From positions 62,001-126,000 of the forward strand of contig NZ_JALOBS010000011.1 of the NCBI RefSeq assembly GCF_023228165.1: a stretch of 64,000 bases of DNA, read 5' to 3'. Source of the stretch: Methylomonas sp. (GTDB taxonomy: Bacteria > Pseudomonadota > Gammaproteobacteria > Methylococcales > Methylomonadaceae). The notes below the pieces were generated by a model. The model saw only the letters and a program-made list of their open reading frames with translations. It was not told where the DNA came from and searched no databases. The translations under genes were made by a program, and so were the position numbers. Positions within the stretch are counted from its first letter, which is position 1. Every line of letters begins with the position of its first letter. Of the stretch, positions 17,302 to 26,021 are shown piece after piece.

Positions 17302-18501
17302 ATGTCGGCTAGAGATATTTTAGACAGCATAGAGCCGCATTTTACAAAGGGCGGCAAATTTGAAAAGTACTACGGTCTCTATGAGATGGTGGACACTTTC
17401 ATCTATACCCCGACCGATGTAACGCGCGGTAAAACCCATGTTCGCGACGGTAACGACCTGAAGCGCACCATGACTTTCGTGGTTATCGCCACCGCATTCT
17501 GTGTTTTGATGGCTTGGTACAACACCGGTTATCAAGCAAATCTGGCTATGAAAGCCATGGGTGTCGAGTCAATCGATAGCTGGCGCAGAATCCCGATGGT
17601 GCTGTTCGGGTACAATCCATACAACCCGCTATCCTGTTTGGTTCATGGCATGTTGTATTTCTTCCCTGTATACATCACTACCCTAGCGGTAGGCGGTATC
17701 TGGGAAGTGATATTTGCCACCGTGCGTAAACACGAAGTTAATGAAGGCTTTTTAGTGTCTTCAATGTTGTACACATTGATTCTGCCGCCTGACATGCCAT
17801 TGTGGCAAGTCGCCCTGGGTATCTCATTCGGTATCGTACTAGGTAAGGAAGTGTTCGGTGGTACCGGTAAAAACTTTTTGAATCCCGCACTGACCGGTCG
17901 CGCCTTCTTGTTCTTTGCTTATCCGGCATCGATTTCGGGAGATGCGGTGTGGGTGGCGGCCGATGGTTTCAGTGGCGCTACCGCCTTGTCATTAGGTGCC
18001 GCGGGTGGTGTGGAAAACATTCAAGCCACTTTTAGCTGGTTCCAGGCTTTCTTGGGTTTTATCCCCGGCTCCATGGGTGAAACATCTACCTTGGCCTGTC
18101 TGTTGGGCGCGGCATTTTTACTTTATACCCGAGTGGCGTCGTATCGCATCATGGCTGGGGTTATGATTGGCATGATAGCCATGTCGACACTGTTAAACGT
18201 GGTCGGCAGCAGCAGCAATCATATGTTTGCCACTCCTTGGTACTGGCATTTGGTTTTAGGCGGCTTTGCGTTTGGTATGGTCTATATGGCTACCGATCCG
18301 GTTTCTGCGGCCGTGACCGATACAGGTCGCTGGATTTACGGTGGTATGATCGGTTTTATGGTTGTGCTGATCCGGGTTATTAATCCTGCATTCCCCGAGG
18401 GCATGATGCTGGCCATTCTTTTTTCCAACATGTTTGCACCATTGATAGATTACTTTGTTGTCCAAGCAAATATTAGAAGAAGGATTAGACGCCATGCTTA
18501 G
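17302..18501 (+). CDS. nqrB: Na+-translocating NADH:quinone reductase subunit B
   Basis: 399-residue membrane subunit with about ten transmembrane helices, RnfD/NqrB family. The covalent FMN attachment threonine is in DGFSGATALSLGAAGG (SGAT motif), and GKNFLNPALTGRAFLFFAYP is conserved. Contains the Na+ channel-forming part of the complex together with NqrD/E. Overlaps nqrC by eight bases. Confidence 0.96.
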   Translation: MSARDILDSIEPHFTKGGKFEKYYGLYEMVDTFIYTPTDVTRGKTHVRDGNDLKRTMTFVVIATAFCVLMAWYNTGYQANLAMKAMGVESIDSWRRIPMVLFGYNPYNPLSCLVHGMLYFFPVYITTLAVGGIWEVIFATVRKHEVNEGFLVSSMLYTLILPPDMPLWQVALGISFGIVLGKEVFGGTGKNFLNPALTGRAFLFFAYPASISGDAVWVAADGFSGATALSLGAAGGVENIQATFSWFQAFLGFIPGSMGETSTLACLLGAAFLLYTRVASYRIMAGVMIGMIAMSTLLNVVGSSSNHMFATPWYWHLVLGGFAFGMVYMATDPVSAAVTDTGRWIYGGMIGFMVVLIRVINPAFPEGMMLAILFSNMFAPLIDYFVVQANIRRRIRRHA

Positions 18502-19357
18502 TGCCGAGAAAAAAACCTGTAAGTATAACGAGCATCTCTGCAAGTATTACGAACAATTTAAAGTGTATCGCGACAAGGTGCTGGCGTTAAACAACGACAG
18601 TCTGGAAAAAACCGTAGCGGTTGCCTTGGCTTTGTGCCTGGTGTGCGCAGTATTGGTATCGCTTGCCACGGTAGCCTTAAGACCATTGCAAAACTACAAC
18701 AAAGCGCTGGACATGAAGAGGAATATTCTTGATGTGGCGGGCTTGTTGGACGATGGTACCGATATCGATCAAGCTTTCAAAGAACGGATCGAAGCTAAAA
18801 TCGTCGATTTGAAAACCGGCGATTATGTAGACAATATCGATCCCGCCGAATATGACCAACGTAAAGCGGCCAAGGACCCTGCTCAAAACGAAGTCATACC
18901 GGTTGACAAAGATATTGCCAACATCCGTTTTAAAGCGAAATACGCCAAAGTATTTTTGGTGAAGAACGGCGATCAATTGCAATCGATTATTTTGCCTGTT
19001 AACGGCTACGGTTTGTGGTCCACCATGTATGGTTTCATGGCGTTAGACGCCGATGCTCAAACCGTGCAAAGCATCAACCTGTACGACCAAGGCGAAACGC
19101 CGGGTCTGGGTGGCGAGGTGGTTAACCCAAACTGGCGCGCTCTGTGGAAGGGCAAGAAAGTCTATGGCGAGAATGGCGAAGTGGCTTTGACGTTGGTTAA
19201 AGGCACTGTCGATACCAGTCGTGCCGATGCTGTGTATAGAGTTGACGGTCTGGCCGGTGCAACATTGACCAGTCGCGGCGTCAGCAATCTGGTCCAGTAT
19301 TGGATGGGTGACGAAGGTTTCGCTACTTATCTGAACAAAATTAGAAATGATGGTTAG
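18494..19357 (+). CDS. nqrC: Na+-translocating NADH:quinone reductase subunit C
   Basis: 287 residues from ATG 18494, with AAGAAGGA nine bases upstream. One N-terminal transmembrane helix (about residues 38-60, VAVALALCLVCAVLVSLATV), then a periplasmic FMN-binding domain; the covalent FMN threonine is in GLAGATLTSRGVSNLV (AGAT in place of the more usual SGAT). Compared with NqrC of Vibrio (about 257 residues) this protein has a charged extension of about 28 residues before the NNDSLEKT motif where the family normally begins. A GTG at 18578 would remove it but has no Shine-Dalgarno support. Confidence 0.94.
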   Translation: MLSAEKKTCKYNEHLCKYYEQFKVYRDKVLALNNDSLEKTVAVALALCLVCAVLVSLATVALRPLQNYNKALDMKRNILDVAGLLDDGTDIDQAFKERIEAKIVDLKTGDYVDNIDPAEYDQRKAAKDPAQNEVIPVDKDIANIRFKAKYAKVFLVKNGDQLQSIILPVNGYGLWSTMYGFMALDADAQTVQSINLYDQGETPGLGGEVVNPNWRALWKGKKVYGENGEVALTLVKGTVDTSRADAVYRVDGLAGATLTSRGVSNLVQYWMGDEGFATYLNKIRNDG

Positions 19358-19367
19358 GGGCTTGGTC

Positions 19368-20036
19368 ATGGATAAAGAAACTAAAAAAGTGTTATTTGAA
19401 CCGTTGGTAGACAATAACCCGATCACCTTACAGGTGCTTGGGGTTTGTTCTGCACTGGCGGTAACGTCGCAAATGTCCACATCGTTGATTATGGCGTTGG
19501 CGTTGACTTCCGTAACGGCCTGTTCCAGTGCCGCCATCAGTGCGGTGCGTAAGCACACACCCGGTAGCATTCGGATTATTGTGCAGATGATCATTATTGC
19601 CTCGTTGGTAATCGTGGTCGATCAGGTGTTAAAAGCCTTCGCTTTCGAAATCAGCAAAAAGTTATCGGTTTTCGTTGGTCTGATCATTACCAACTGTATC
19701 GTCATGGGGCGTGCTGAAGCCTATGCGATGAAAAACCCGCCGTTAAAGAGTTTTATCGACGGTGTCGGTAATGGTTTGGGTTACAGTTTGATTTTGGTTT
19801 TGGTCGCCTTTTTTAGGGAGACCTTGGGTTCCGGAAAACTACTGGGATTTGAAGTACTGCCGCTGGTTCAGGATGGCGGATGGTATGTGCCTAACGGCAT
19901 GATGCTGTTACCTCCCAGTGCGTTTTTCATCATCGGCTTGATCATTTGGGTATTCCGTACCTGGAAACCTAAACAAGTTGAGCATAACGAGTTCAAAATT
20001 ATGTCGATTGCGCACGGTGAAGGAGGGCACCACTAA
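19368..20036 (+). CDS. nqrD: Na+-translocating NADH:quinone reductase subunit D
   Basis: 222 residues from ATG 19368 (AGGGG seven bases upstream); the in-frame ATG at 19347 overlaps nqrC and is less likely. Integral membrane protein of the NqrD/RnfE family with six helices; conserved FEPLVDNNPITLQVLGVCSA and GLIITNCIVMGRAEAYA, the cysteine of the latter being one of the ligands of the intramembrane iron site shared with NqrE. Ends one base into the nqrE ATG (TAATG). Confidence 0.95.
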   Translation: MDKETKKVLFEPLVDNNPITLQVLGVCSALAVTSQMSTSLIMALALTSVTACSSAAISAVRKHTPGSIRIIVQMIIIASLVIVVDQVLKAFAFEISKKLSVFVGLIITNCIVMGRAEAYAMKNPPLKSFIDGVGNGLGYSLILVLVAFFRETLGSGKLLGFEVLPLVQDGGWYVPNGMMLLPPSAFFIIGLIIWVFRTWKPKQVEHNEFKIMSIAHGEGGHH

Positions 20037-20644
20037 TGGAAGCTTATATCAGCTTATTTATTAAAGCGGTTTTCATAGAAAACTTGGCGCTGTCATTCTT
20101 CCTGGGGATGTGTACCTTTCTGGCGGTTTCCAAGAAAATTTCCACCGCCATGGGCTTGGGAATTGCGGTGATGGTGGTTCAGACCTTGACTGTGCCGGCC
20201 AATAACTTCATTTACCAAACGCTGCTGAAAGAAGATGCCTTGGCTTGGTTGGGGATCACCGGCGTTGATTTGAGCTTTTTGAGTCTGTTGAGCTGTATCG
20301 GCATGATCGCCGCTCTGGTACAGATTCTGGAAATGACGCTGGATAAGTATTTTCCAGCCTTGTATCACGCTCTGGGTATCTTTCTACCATTGATTACCGT
20401 GAACTGCGCCATTCTGGCCGGTAGTTTGTTCATGATCGAGCGCGACTACAATTTCAATGAAAGCGTAGTCTACGGTATTGGTAGCGGTTTTGGTTGGGCA
20501 CTGGCAATCACAGTATTGGCGGGTGTGCGCGAGAAACTTAAATACAGTGATATTCCCGCGGCATTACAAGGTTTGGGCATCACTTTCATCACAGCCGGCT
20601 TGATGTCTCTAGGCTTCATGGCTTTCTCTGGAATTCAATTATAA
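20036..20644 (+). CDS. nqrE: Na+-translocating NADH:quinone reductase subunit E
   Basis: 202 residues, six helices, inverted-topology partner of NqrD. Conserved FIENLALSFFLGMCTFLAVS and ITVNCAILAGSLFMIERDYN, with cysteines that complete the intramembrane iron centre. Strong GGAGG upstream and a TAATG overlap with nqrD. Confidence 0.95.
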   Translation: MEAYISLFIKAVFIENLALSFFLGMCTFLAVSKKISTAMGLGIAVMVVQTLTVPANNFIYQTLLKEDALAWLGITGVDLSFLSLLSCIGMIAALVQILEMTLDKYFPALYHALGIFLPLITVNCAILAGSLFMIERDYNFNESVVYGIGSGFGWALAITVLAGVREKLKYSDIPAALQGLGITFITAGLMSLGFMAFSGIQL

Positions 20645-20654
20645 GGGTATCGTA

Positions 20655-21875
20655 ATGCTGGAAATTGCATTAGGTGTTATTTTCTTCACGGTTATCGTGA
20701 TTGCGCTGGTGTTTTTGATCATCGGCGCGAAAAGCAAACTGGTAGCCTCGGGGGATGTGGAAATTCTGATCAATGATGAGAAGAAAATCCATGTGCCGGT
20801 AGGCTCCAAACTTTTAACAGCTCTCGCTGACAATCAACTGTTCGTATCCTCTGCCTGCGGCGGGGGTGGTACCTGCGGTCAGTGTAAAGTCAAAGTGCTG
20901 AGTGGCGGTGGAGATATTCTGCCAACCGAAATGTCGCACATTACCAAACGCGAGGCTGCCGAAGGTGAGCGTCTAGCTTGCCAGGTATCTGTCAAACACG
21001 ATATGGATATTGAAGTTGAAGATAGCGTATTCGGGGTGAAAAAATGGGAATGTACCGTTAAATCCAACGATAACGTAGCGACGTTCATTAAAGAACTGGT
21101 GCTGGAATTACCTGAAGGTGAATCCATTGACTATCGGGCCGGCGGTTATATCCAGATCGAATGTCCACCGCATGTATCGAAATATACGGATATGGATATT
21201 GCAGAAGAATATCGCCCGGATTGGGATAAATTCAATTTGTGGCGTTATGTTTCCGAGGTCAAGGAACCTGCATTACGGGCGTACTCCATGGCTTCATATC
21301 CGGAAGAGAAAGAGATCATGCTGAACGTGCGGATCGCCACACCACCTCCAGGTGCGCCGGATGGGATACCGCCGGGTATCATGTCATCCTTTATCTTCAA
21401 TTTGAAACCTGGCGACAAAGTATTTATTTCCGGACCCTATGGAGAATTCTTCGCCAAGGACACCGATGCCGAAATGGTCTTTATCGGTGGTGGTGCCGGT
21501 ATGGCGCCGATGCGTTCGCATATCTTCGATCAATTACGCAGACTGAAGTCCAAACGTAAAATGACTTTCTGGTATGGCGCGCGTAGCAAACGCGAAATGT
21601 TCTACGTAGAAGATTTCGATATGCTGGCCAAAGAAAACGATAATTTCGAATGGCATGTAGCATTGTCCGATGCGCTGCCTGAAGATAACTGGAAAGGTTA
21701 TACTGGCTTTATTCATAACGTATTGTTTGAAGAGTTTCTCAAGAATCATCCTAATCCGGAAGATTGTGAGTACTATATGTGTGGACCTCCAATCATGAAC
21801 TCGTCCGTGATCAACATGCTGTTGGCTAACGGCGTCGATCCTGAAAATATCATGCTGGACGATTTTGGCGGCTAA
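20655..21875 (+). CDS. nqrF: Na+-translocating NADH:quinone reductase subunit F
   Basis: 406 residues. Electron-entry subunit: N-terminal membrane anchor (residues 3-25), a ferredoxin-type [2Fe-2S] domain with cysteines in SSACGGGGTCGQCKVKV and RLACQVSV, and a C-terminal ferredoxin-NADP reductase-like domain with FAD motif RAYSMASYP and NADH motif GGGAGMAPMRSH, ending in the family tail LDDFGG. AAGGG seven bases before the ATG. A rho-independent terminator follows. Confidence 0.96.
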   Translation: MLEIALGVIFFTVIVIALVFLIIGAKSKLVASGDVEILINDEKKIHVPVGSKLLTALADNQLFVSSACGGGGTCGQCKVKVLSGGGDILPTEMSHITKREAAEGERLACQVSVKHDMDIEVEDSVFGVKKWECTVKSNDNVATFIKELVLELPEGESIDYRAGGYIQIECPPHVSKYTDMDIAEEYRPDWDKFNLWRYVSEVKEPALRAYSMASYPEEKEIMLNVRIATPPPGAPDGIPPGIMSSFIFNLKPGDKVFISGPYGEFFAKDTDAEMVFIGGGAGMAPMRSHIFDQLRRLKSKRKMTFWYGARSKREMFYVEDFDMLAKENDNFEWHVALSDALPEDNWKGYTGFIHNVLFEEFLKNHPNPEDCEYYMCGPPIMNSSVINMLLANGVDPENIMLDDFGG

Positions 21876-21896
21876 TTTCACTTTTCGCTGACAAGG

Positions 21897-21932
21897 AACG
21901 AGGAGCGATCGAAAGATTTCTCCTCGTTTTTC
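21897..21932 (+). terminator. rho-independent terminator after nqrF
   Basis: AACGAGGAG (21897-21905) / CTCCTCGTT (21920-21928), nine pairs, followed by a T-rich run TTTTCTTTT. It separates nqrF from nqrM, so nqrM is either read through or has its own start. Confidence 0.85.
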
Positions 21933-21963
21933 TTTTCAGCAAATGAAAACGAGGAATAAAAGA

Positions 21964-22173
21964 ATGGGATACTTTTTAGCGACTTTTTTATTTATGTTGG
22001 TAGTGATTGCCGTCATGGCTGTTGGTGTGATTTTTGGGCGCCATGCTATCAAAGGTTCATGCGGCGGCACCGGTAATTGCCTTTGTGAAGAAAAATGCGA
22101 CAAGCGAAAAAAATTAGAAGCGGAACAGCAGTCAGAGCAAACTATCGTTTTGGATAGCAAAATTAAAATTTAA
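21964..22173 (+). CDS. nqrM: NqrM, Na+-NQR maturation factor (DUF539)
   Basis: 69 residues from ATG 21964, chosen over ATG 21943 because GAGGA sits eight bases upstream and the family begins directly with the membrane helix (MGYFLATFLFMLVVIAVMAV). The conserved GVIFGRHAIKGSCGG followed by a cysteine cluster (CLCEEKC) is diagnostic. NqrM is required for assembly of the NqrD/NqrE iron centre. Located 88 bases after nqrF beyond a terminator. Confidence 0.93.
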   Translation: MGYFLATFLFMLVVIAVMAVGVIFGRHAIKGSCGGTGNCLCEEKCDKRKKLEAEQQSEQTIVLDSKIKI

Positions 22174-22272
22174 CCCAAATGCTTTAAATGTGATGAGGTA
22201 ATCAAGGTTCTGGGGCTGCAGGCATCTGTAGGGTGGGGTGCTACAGTTTTGCAGTTTAAAGACTTATTTCGC

Positions 22273-23931
22273 TCATTGACGCGTTTGAGTGCGCCAGTTA
22301 TTGACAATGCCTTCCACATCCAGGTCATCGGGACCCTCCCTCCAGCCCGTAAAATAATCCACATCATTACTTTTCGGTTCCGGATTGGGACGATAAATTT
22401 GCACCCGAGTGGGTAATGGTGCTGCTTCTCCTAATACCAATGCCTCTCCGCGCCCTAAGGAGGTCAAAATGTCGGTTAAGTCGCCCTCTGCTTCGGGTAC
22501 CAAGCCTCGAATATACTCTTGGTCATCCGGGTTGGTGGTTCTAAGACAGATGAACGTACTGCACTGGGCCAACATGGTTTCCGACAACTCGGTCGGCCGT
22601 TGGCTGACCACGCCGATGGAAACTCCGTATTTACGGCCCTCCTTGGCAATCCGTTCCATCATCTTTTTTGTGCCCTCGAATTGGCCGCCTTTTTCGCGCG
22701 GAATATAGGCGTGCGCCTCTTCGCAGATCAGCGTTATGGGGAATTCGCGCCGTTTAGGGTTCCAATAATTGAATTCGTAGGCCAAGCGTCCCACCTGTGC
22801 TGACACCGCCGGTCTGACATCGGTGGGTACAGAGCTTAGATCAACCACGGTGATATTGGATTTCTGTTGGCCCAAGCCGATGAATTGTCGCAATAAATCT
22901 GCCATGCTGGCCGAACTGGTACGTTTTTTGGGTTTTAGCAGAAAGTCGTAGCGCACATCATTGAAGCGGCTTTGCATTCTGACCAGAAACTGATCGAATT
23001 GGCCGAACAGGGCGCCGTGCGTCTTACCGAAATCCTTGCGTTCCTCGTTGGCATTTTTGAACTGCATATACATTTCCGCCAGCGAAAAATAAATCGGCGT
23101 ATCGATGGATACCGCGCCCAAGCCTATTTCCTTGGCTTCCTTGCGTTTTAATTGTTGCAATATCTCCCGCATGAAAGCCATTTGCATGGATGCGCCGCGG
23201 TCGTCCTTGTCGATAAACAAATCTACCAATTCCGCATAGGACATCATCCAATAGGGCATTTCCAGCTCTAAAGCGTCTACATAATTGACCATTTCTCGAG
23301 GAAATGCCGATTCGATTTGACCATTGTCATTTTTCCAGCAATATTCACCGTGTAAATCCAGCATGACCAAATGTGTTTTTGGCATGGCTTTGATGGTGTG
23401 TTGAATCAAGCTGGTGACCGTCCAGGATTTGCCGGAGCCCGATTGGCCAAGAATAGCAAAGTGGCGTCCGAACAATGCGCGCGGATCCAAACTTAAATGA
23501 TAGTCTTTATGGGATGCCAACTGGCCGATAAAAAACTGGTACTCGCGGAATTTGACAAAAATCGCATTGATTTCCTTAAGCCCGACCGCGTAAACGTTCG
23601 CACCTGGCGTGGGGTAATGGCGCACGCCGCGCACAAAGGTATTGTTTTCATTCAGTTCGCCAACCGGTATCAAGGAAATGAACCGGTCGGTTGCGCGGTT
23701 ACCCAGGCTGTCAAAACGGTCGCGTTCCCACATTTTAAATACCAACGCCAGCACACCGATGCTGGATTGCCGAATCATCACATAGGAACCCAAATTACCA
23801 GCCAAAATTTCTTCTTCACCTACTTTGATAATCGGTGCAGCCGTGGAGTGTTCTTCAATGATGCGTGCTTCCATGCCGTTGCCACGTACTTCTACCAAGT
23901 GGCCAATCAGAATGTGTTCATTTTCTGCCAT
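22273..23931 (-). CDS. HerA-like hexameric ATPase (DUF87)
   Basis: 552 residues. N-terminal HAS-barrel (about residues 5-90: HILIGHLVEVRGNGMEARI), then a FtsK/HerA RecA-like ATPase with Walker A HFAILGQSGSGKSWTVTSL, Walker B TLICEEAHAYIP and arginine-rich sensor KEGRKYGVSIGVVSQRPTEL. HerA-type translocases work with NurA nucleases in DNA end processing or with Sir2/other effectors in defence modules. No nurA or effector gene adjoins it here; neighbours are nqrM (convergent) and folP (divergent), so the role is open. Confidence 0.88.
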   Translation of the reverse strand: MAENEHILIGHLVEVRGNGMEARIIEEHSTAAPIIKVGEEEILAGNLGSYVMIRQSSIGVLALVFKMWERDRFDSLGNRATDRFISLIPVGELNENNTFVRGVRHYPTPGANVYAVGLKEINAIFVKFREYQFFIGQLASHKDYHLSLDPRALFGRHFAILGQSGSGKSWTVTSLIQHTIKAMPKTHLVMLDLHGEYCWKNDNGQIESAFPREMVNYVDALELEMPYWMMSYAELVDLFIDKDDRGASMQMAFMREILQQLKRKEAKEIGLGAVSIDTPIYFSLAEMYMQFKNANEERKDFGKTHGALFGQFDQFLVRMQSRFNDVRYDFLLKPKKRTSSASMADLLRQFIGLGQQKSNITVVDLSSVPTDVRPAVSAQVGRLAYEFNYWNPKRREFPITLICEEAHAYIPREKGGQFEGTKKMMERIAKEGRKYGVSIGVVSQRPTELSETMLAQCSTFICLRTTNPDDQEYIRGLVPEAEGDLTDILTSLGRGEALVLGEAAPLPTRVQIYRPNPEPKSNDVDYFTGWREGPDDLDVEGIVNNWRTQTRQ

Positions 23932-24041
23932 CGTAGTTCCGCCTGAGATAAAATTATCAGCCTAAGCTTAGCTGATTTTTTAAGCTCAATAGTATTGGCA
24001 GCCCATTTTCTAACGTATTTCGCACTCGGTTATAGTTTTCA

Positions 24042-24863
24042 ATGTTCAACTTAAATTGTGCTCCGCAACTCATGGGTATACTGAATGTTACCCCAGATAG
24101 TTTTTCCGATGGCGGTCGATATAACACACTTGACGCTGCCCTGAGGCAGGTTGAATTGATGCTGCGGGAGGGGGTGGATATAGTCGATGTAGGAGGCGAG
24201 TCGACTCGTCCCGGCTCGGATGCCGTATCGGCGGAGGAGCAGATTCAACGGGTGGTGCCTGTCGTCAAAGCCATTCATGCCGGTTTTCCCGCGCTGCCGA
24301 TCAGCATCGATACTACGCTGAGTAAGGTGGCCGCCGCCGCTTTGCAAGCAGGTGCGGTTATTATCAACGATATTTCCGCCGGACTGGATGACGAAGATAT
24401 GTTCGCGATTGCAGCCGCCAATACGTGTCCCATCATATTGATGCACAAGCAAGGCGCGCCTAAAACCATGCAGGATGCCCCCTATTATTCCGATGTGGTA
24501 TTCGACGTTAAAACCCATTTACAGCAACGCATCGATGCGGCACTGACTGCCGGAATCAAAGCCGATCTGATTGCTATCGATCCGGGTATCGGTTTCGGTA
24601 AACGTAAACAGGACAATCTCGCTTTGTTGGCGAGTCTAAATCAGTTTGTTGGCTTGGGATATCCGGTGTTGTTGGGTACCAGTCGTAAACGCTTTATGGG
24701 CAGTATCTGTAACGTTTCCGAGCCGGATGAATTGGTGACTGCGACCGCTGTCACGACGGCGCTGGGGGTTATGGCGGGTGTAACGATGTTCAGAGTGCAC
24801 GATATCAAAGCCAACCGGCAGGCGGCGGACATTGCCTGGGCGATCAAGCAGGCCTGGGAATGA
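24042..24863 (+). CDS. folP: dihydropteroate synthase
   Basis: Folate synthesis enzyme joining p-aminobenzoate to the pterin diphosphate; target of sulfonamides. 273 residues. Motifs MGILNVTPDSFSDGGRY, VGGESTRPGSDAVS, IINDISAGLDD and DPGIGFGKRKQDNLALL are all intact. The ATG at 24042 gives only about ten residues before the first motif and lacks a clear Shine-Dalgarno. Overlaps the next gene by four bases (ATGA). The usual neighbours ftsH and glmM are absent. Confidence 0.95.
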   Translation: MFNLNCAPQLMGILNVTPDSFSDGGRYNTLDAALRQVELMLREGVDIVDVGGESTRPGSDAVSAEEQIQRVVPVVKAIHAGFPALPISIDTTLSKVAAAALQAGAVIINDISAGLDDEDMFAIAAANTCPIILMHKQGAPKTMQDAPYYSDVVFDVKTHLQQRIDAALTAGIKADLIAIDPGIGFGKRKQDNLALLASLNQFVGLGYPVLLGTSRKRFMGSICNVSEPDELVTATAVTTALGVMAGVTMFRVHDIKANRQAADIAWAIKQAWE

Positions 24864-25768
24864 CCTTATTGCATCCGCGCTTACGGGCCTTGGAAAATAG
24901 TCTTGGGGTCTCGACCTTATCGCCCATTATCGATCCAAAGTTATCCGACTTGCGGATACGGTTATGGCTCAAACGAGATGATTTGTTACACCCGATTATC
25001 TCGGGCAACAAATGGCGCAAATTGAAATATCCGCTTAACGACGCGTTGGTTAAGGGCGCAGACACCCTGGTTAGCATGGGTGGAGCGTATTCCAATCATC
25101 TGCATGCTTTGGCTTTCGCAGGTAAAAGTCTGGGTTTGCAAACCATTGGTTATGTGCGTGGCGAACAGCCGAAAATATTCAATCGGACCTTACAGGATCT
25201 AAGTCAATGGGGCATGGAGTTACGTTTTGTGTCCCGCGGCGATTATCGAATGCTCCGCGCCTATAAAGATAGCGATATGGCGGATTTATCGTCAAACCAG
25301 TATTGGCTGCCTGAAGGCGGTGCGAGTGCGTTGGCGTTAAAAGGCGTGTCCGAAATTGTTGCCGAGATGCCTATCGATTTCGAACACCTATTCGTAGCTT
25401 GCGGTACCGGGACTACCTTGGCGGGATTGATCGCCGCGGCGCCTGTTCATTGCCGGGTAACAGGTGTCGCCGCCTTGAAGGGGGCGGGATTTCTGAATCG
25501 CGAAGTTAAACAGTTGCTATCTCAAAATCAGATCTATACTAATTGGCAAATTATCCAGGATTATCATTTCGGCGGATTTGCCAAATCCACCGCCGATTTA
25601 GAGCAATTTGTGCGACAATTTTACGCATCACACAGCATAACTTTAGAGCCGGTCTATACTGGAAAACTGCTTTATGCAGTATTTGATTTGTTACAAAAAG
25701 GCTATTTCAAGACTGGACAGCGAATTGTGGTTTTGCATACAGGCGGCTTGCAGGGCGCCCGACATTGA
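24860..25768 (+). CDS. PLP-dependent D-cysteine desulfhydrase / ACC deaminase-like protein
   Basis: 302 residues, fold-type II pyridoxal-phosphate enzyme. The PLP lysine is in LHPIISGNKWRKLKYPL and the carboxylate-binding motif is GGAYSNHLHALAF; GTGTTLAGL is the phosphate-cradle glycine loop. Related enzymes degrade D-cysteine to pyruvate, H2S and ammonia or deaminate 1-aminocyclopropane-1-carboxylate; distinguishing residues cannot be settled by eye. Co-translated with folP. Confidence 0.85.
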   Translation: MTLLHPRLRALENSLGVSTLSPIIDPKLSDLRIRLWLKRDDLLHPIISGNKWRKLKYPLNDALVKGADTLVSMGGAYSNHLHALAFAGKSLGLQTIGYVRGEQPKIFNRTLQDLSQWGMELRFVSRGDYRMLRAYKDSDMADLSSNQYWLPEGGASALALKGVSEIVAEMPIDFEHLFVACGTGTTLAGLIAAAPVHCRVTGVAALKGAGFLNREVKQLLSQNQIYTNWQIIQDYHFGGFAKSTADLEQFVRQFYASHSITLEPVYTGKLLYAVFDLLQKGYFKTGQRIVVLHTGGLQGARH

Positions 25769-26021
25769 TCATCCATCCTGATTAGCAAGCAGCGAATGGT
25801 AAAGCACTCATGCCTGACCGTCTTTCCGGCCCAGATTGCCGGAGCCGTAGACCGCGAAGCGAATCCAGGCTTCGAACGGATCGAAGTTTGCCCTTCCATG
25901 GCGCTGGATTCTAGCTCCTGCGGCCATGCAATCGATCCGCTTCCAGGCGGGTATGACGGCAATTTCGTTGTTGCTTAAGCAGCTTTATAATAAGGTCATC
26001 CATTGCATCGAAATTTTAAAC
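25769..26021. repeat. 253-base gap with a degenerate interspersed repeat
   Basis: Contains the stretch about 25905-25965 (GCGCTGGATTCTAGCTCC ... CCAGGCGGGTATGACGG) that resembles the common proteobacterial dispersed element reading CTGGATTCC...GGGAATGACGG. Precedes the TonB receptor gene. No B12-box or other riboswitch core recognised. Confidence 0.35.

Noticed and set aside
25769..26021. Possible cobalamin riboswitch before the TonB receptor
   Set aside because: No B12 box or conserved core; the sequence is better explained as a degenerate dispersed repeat.
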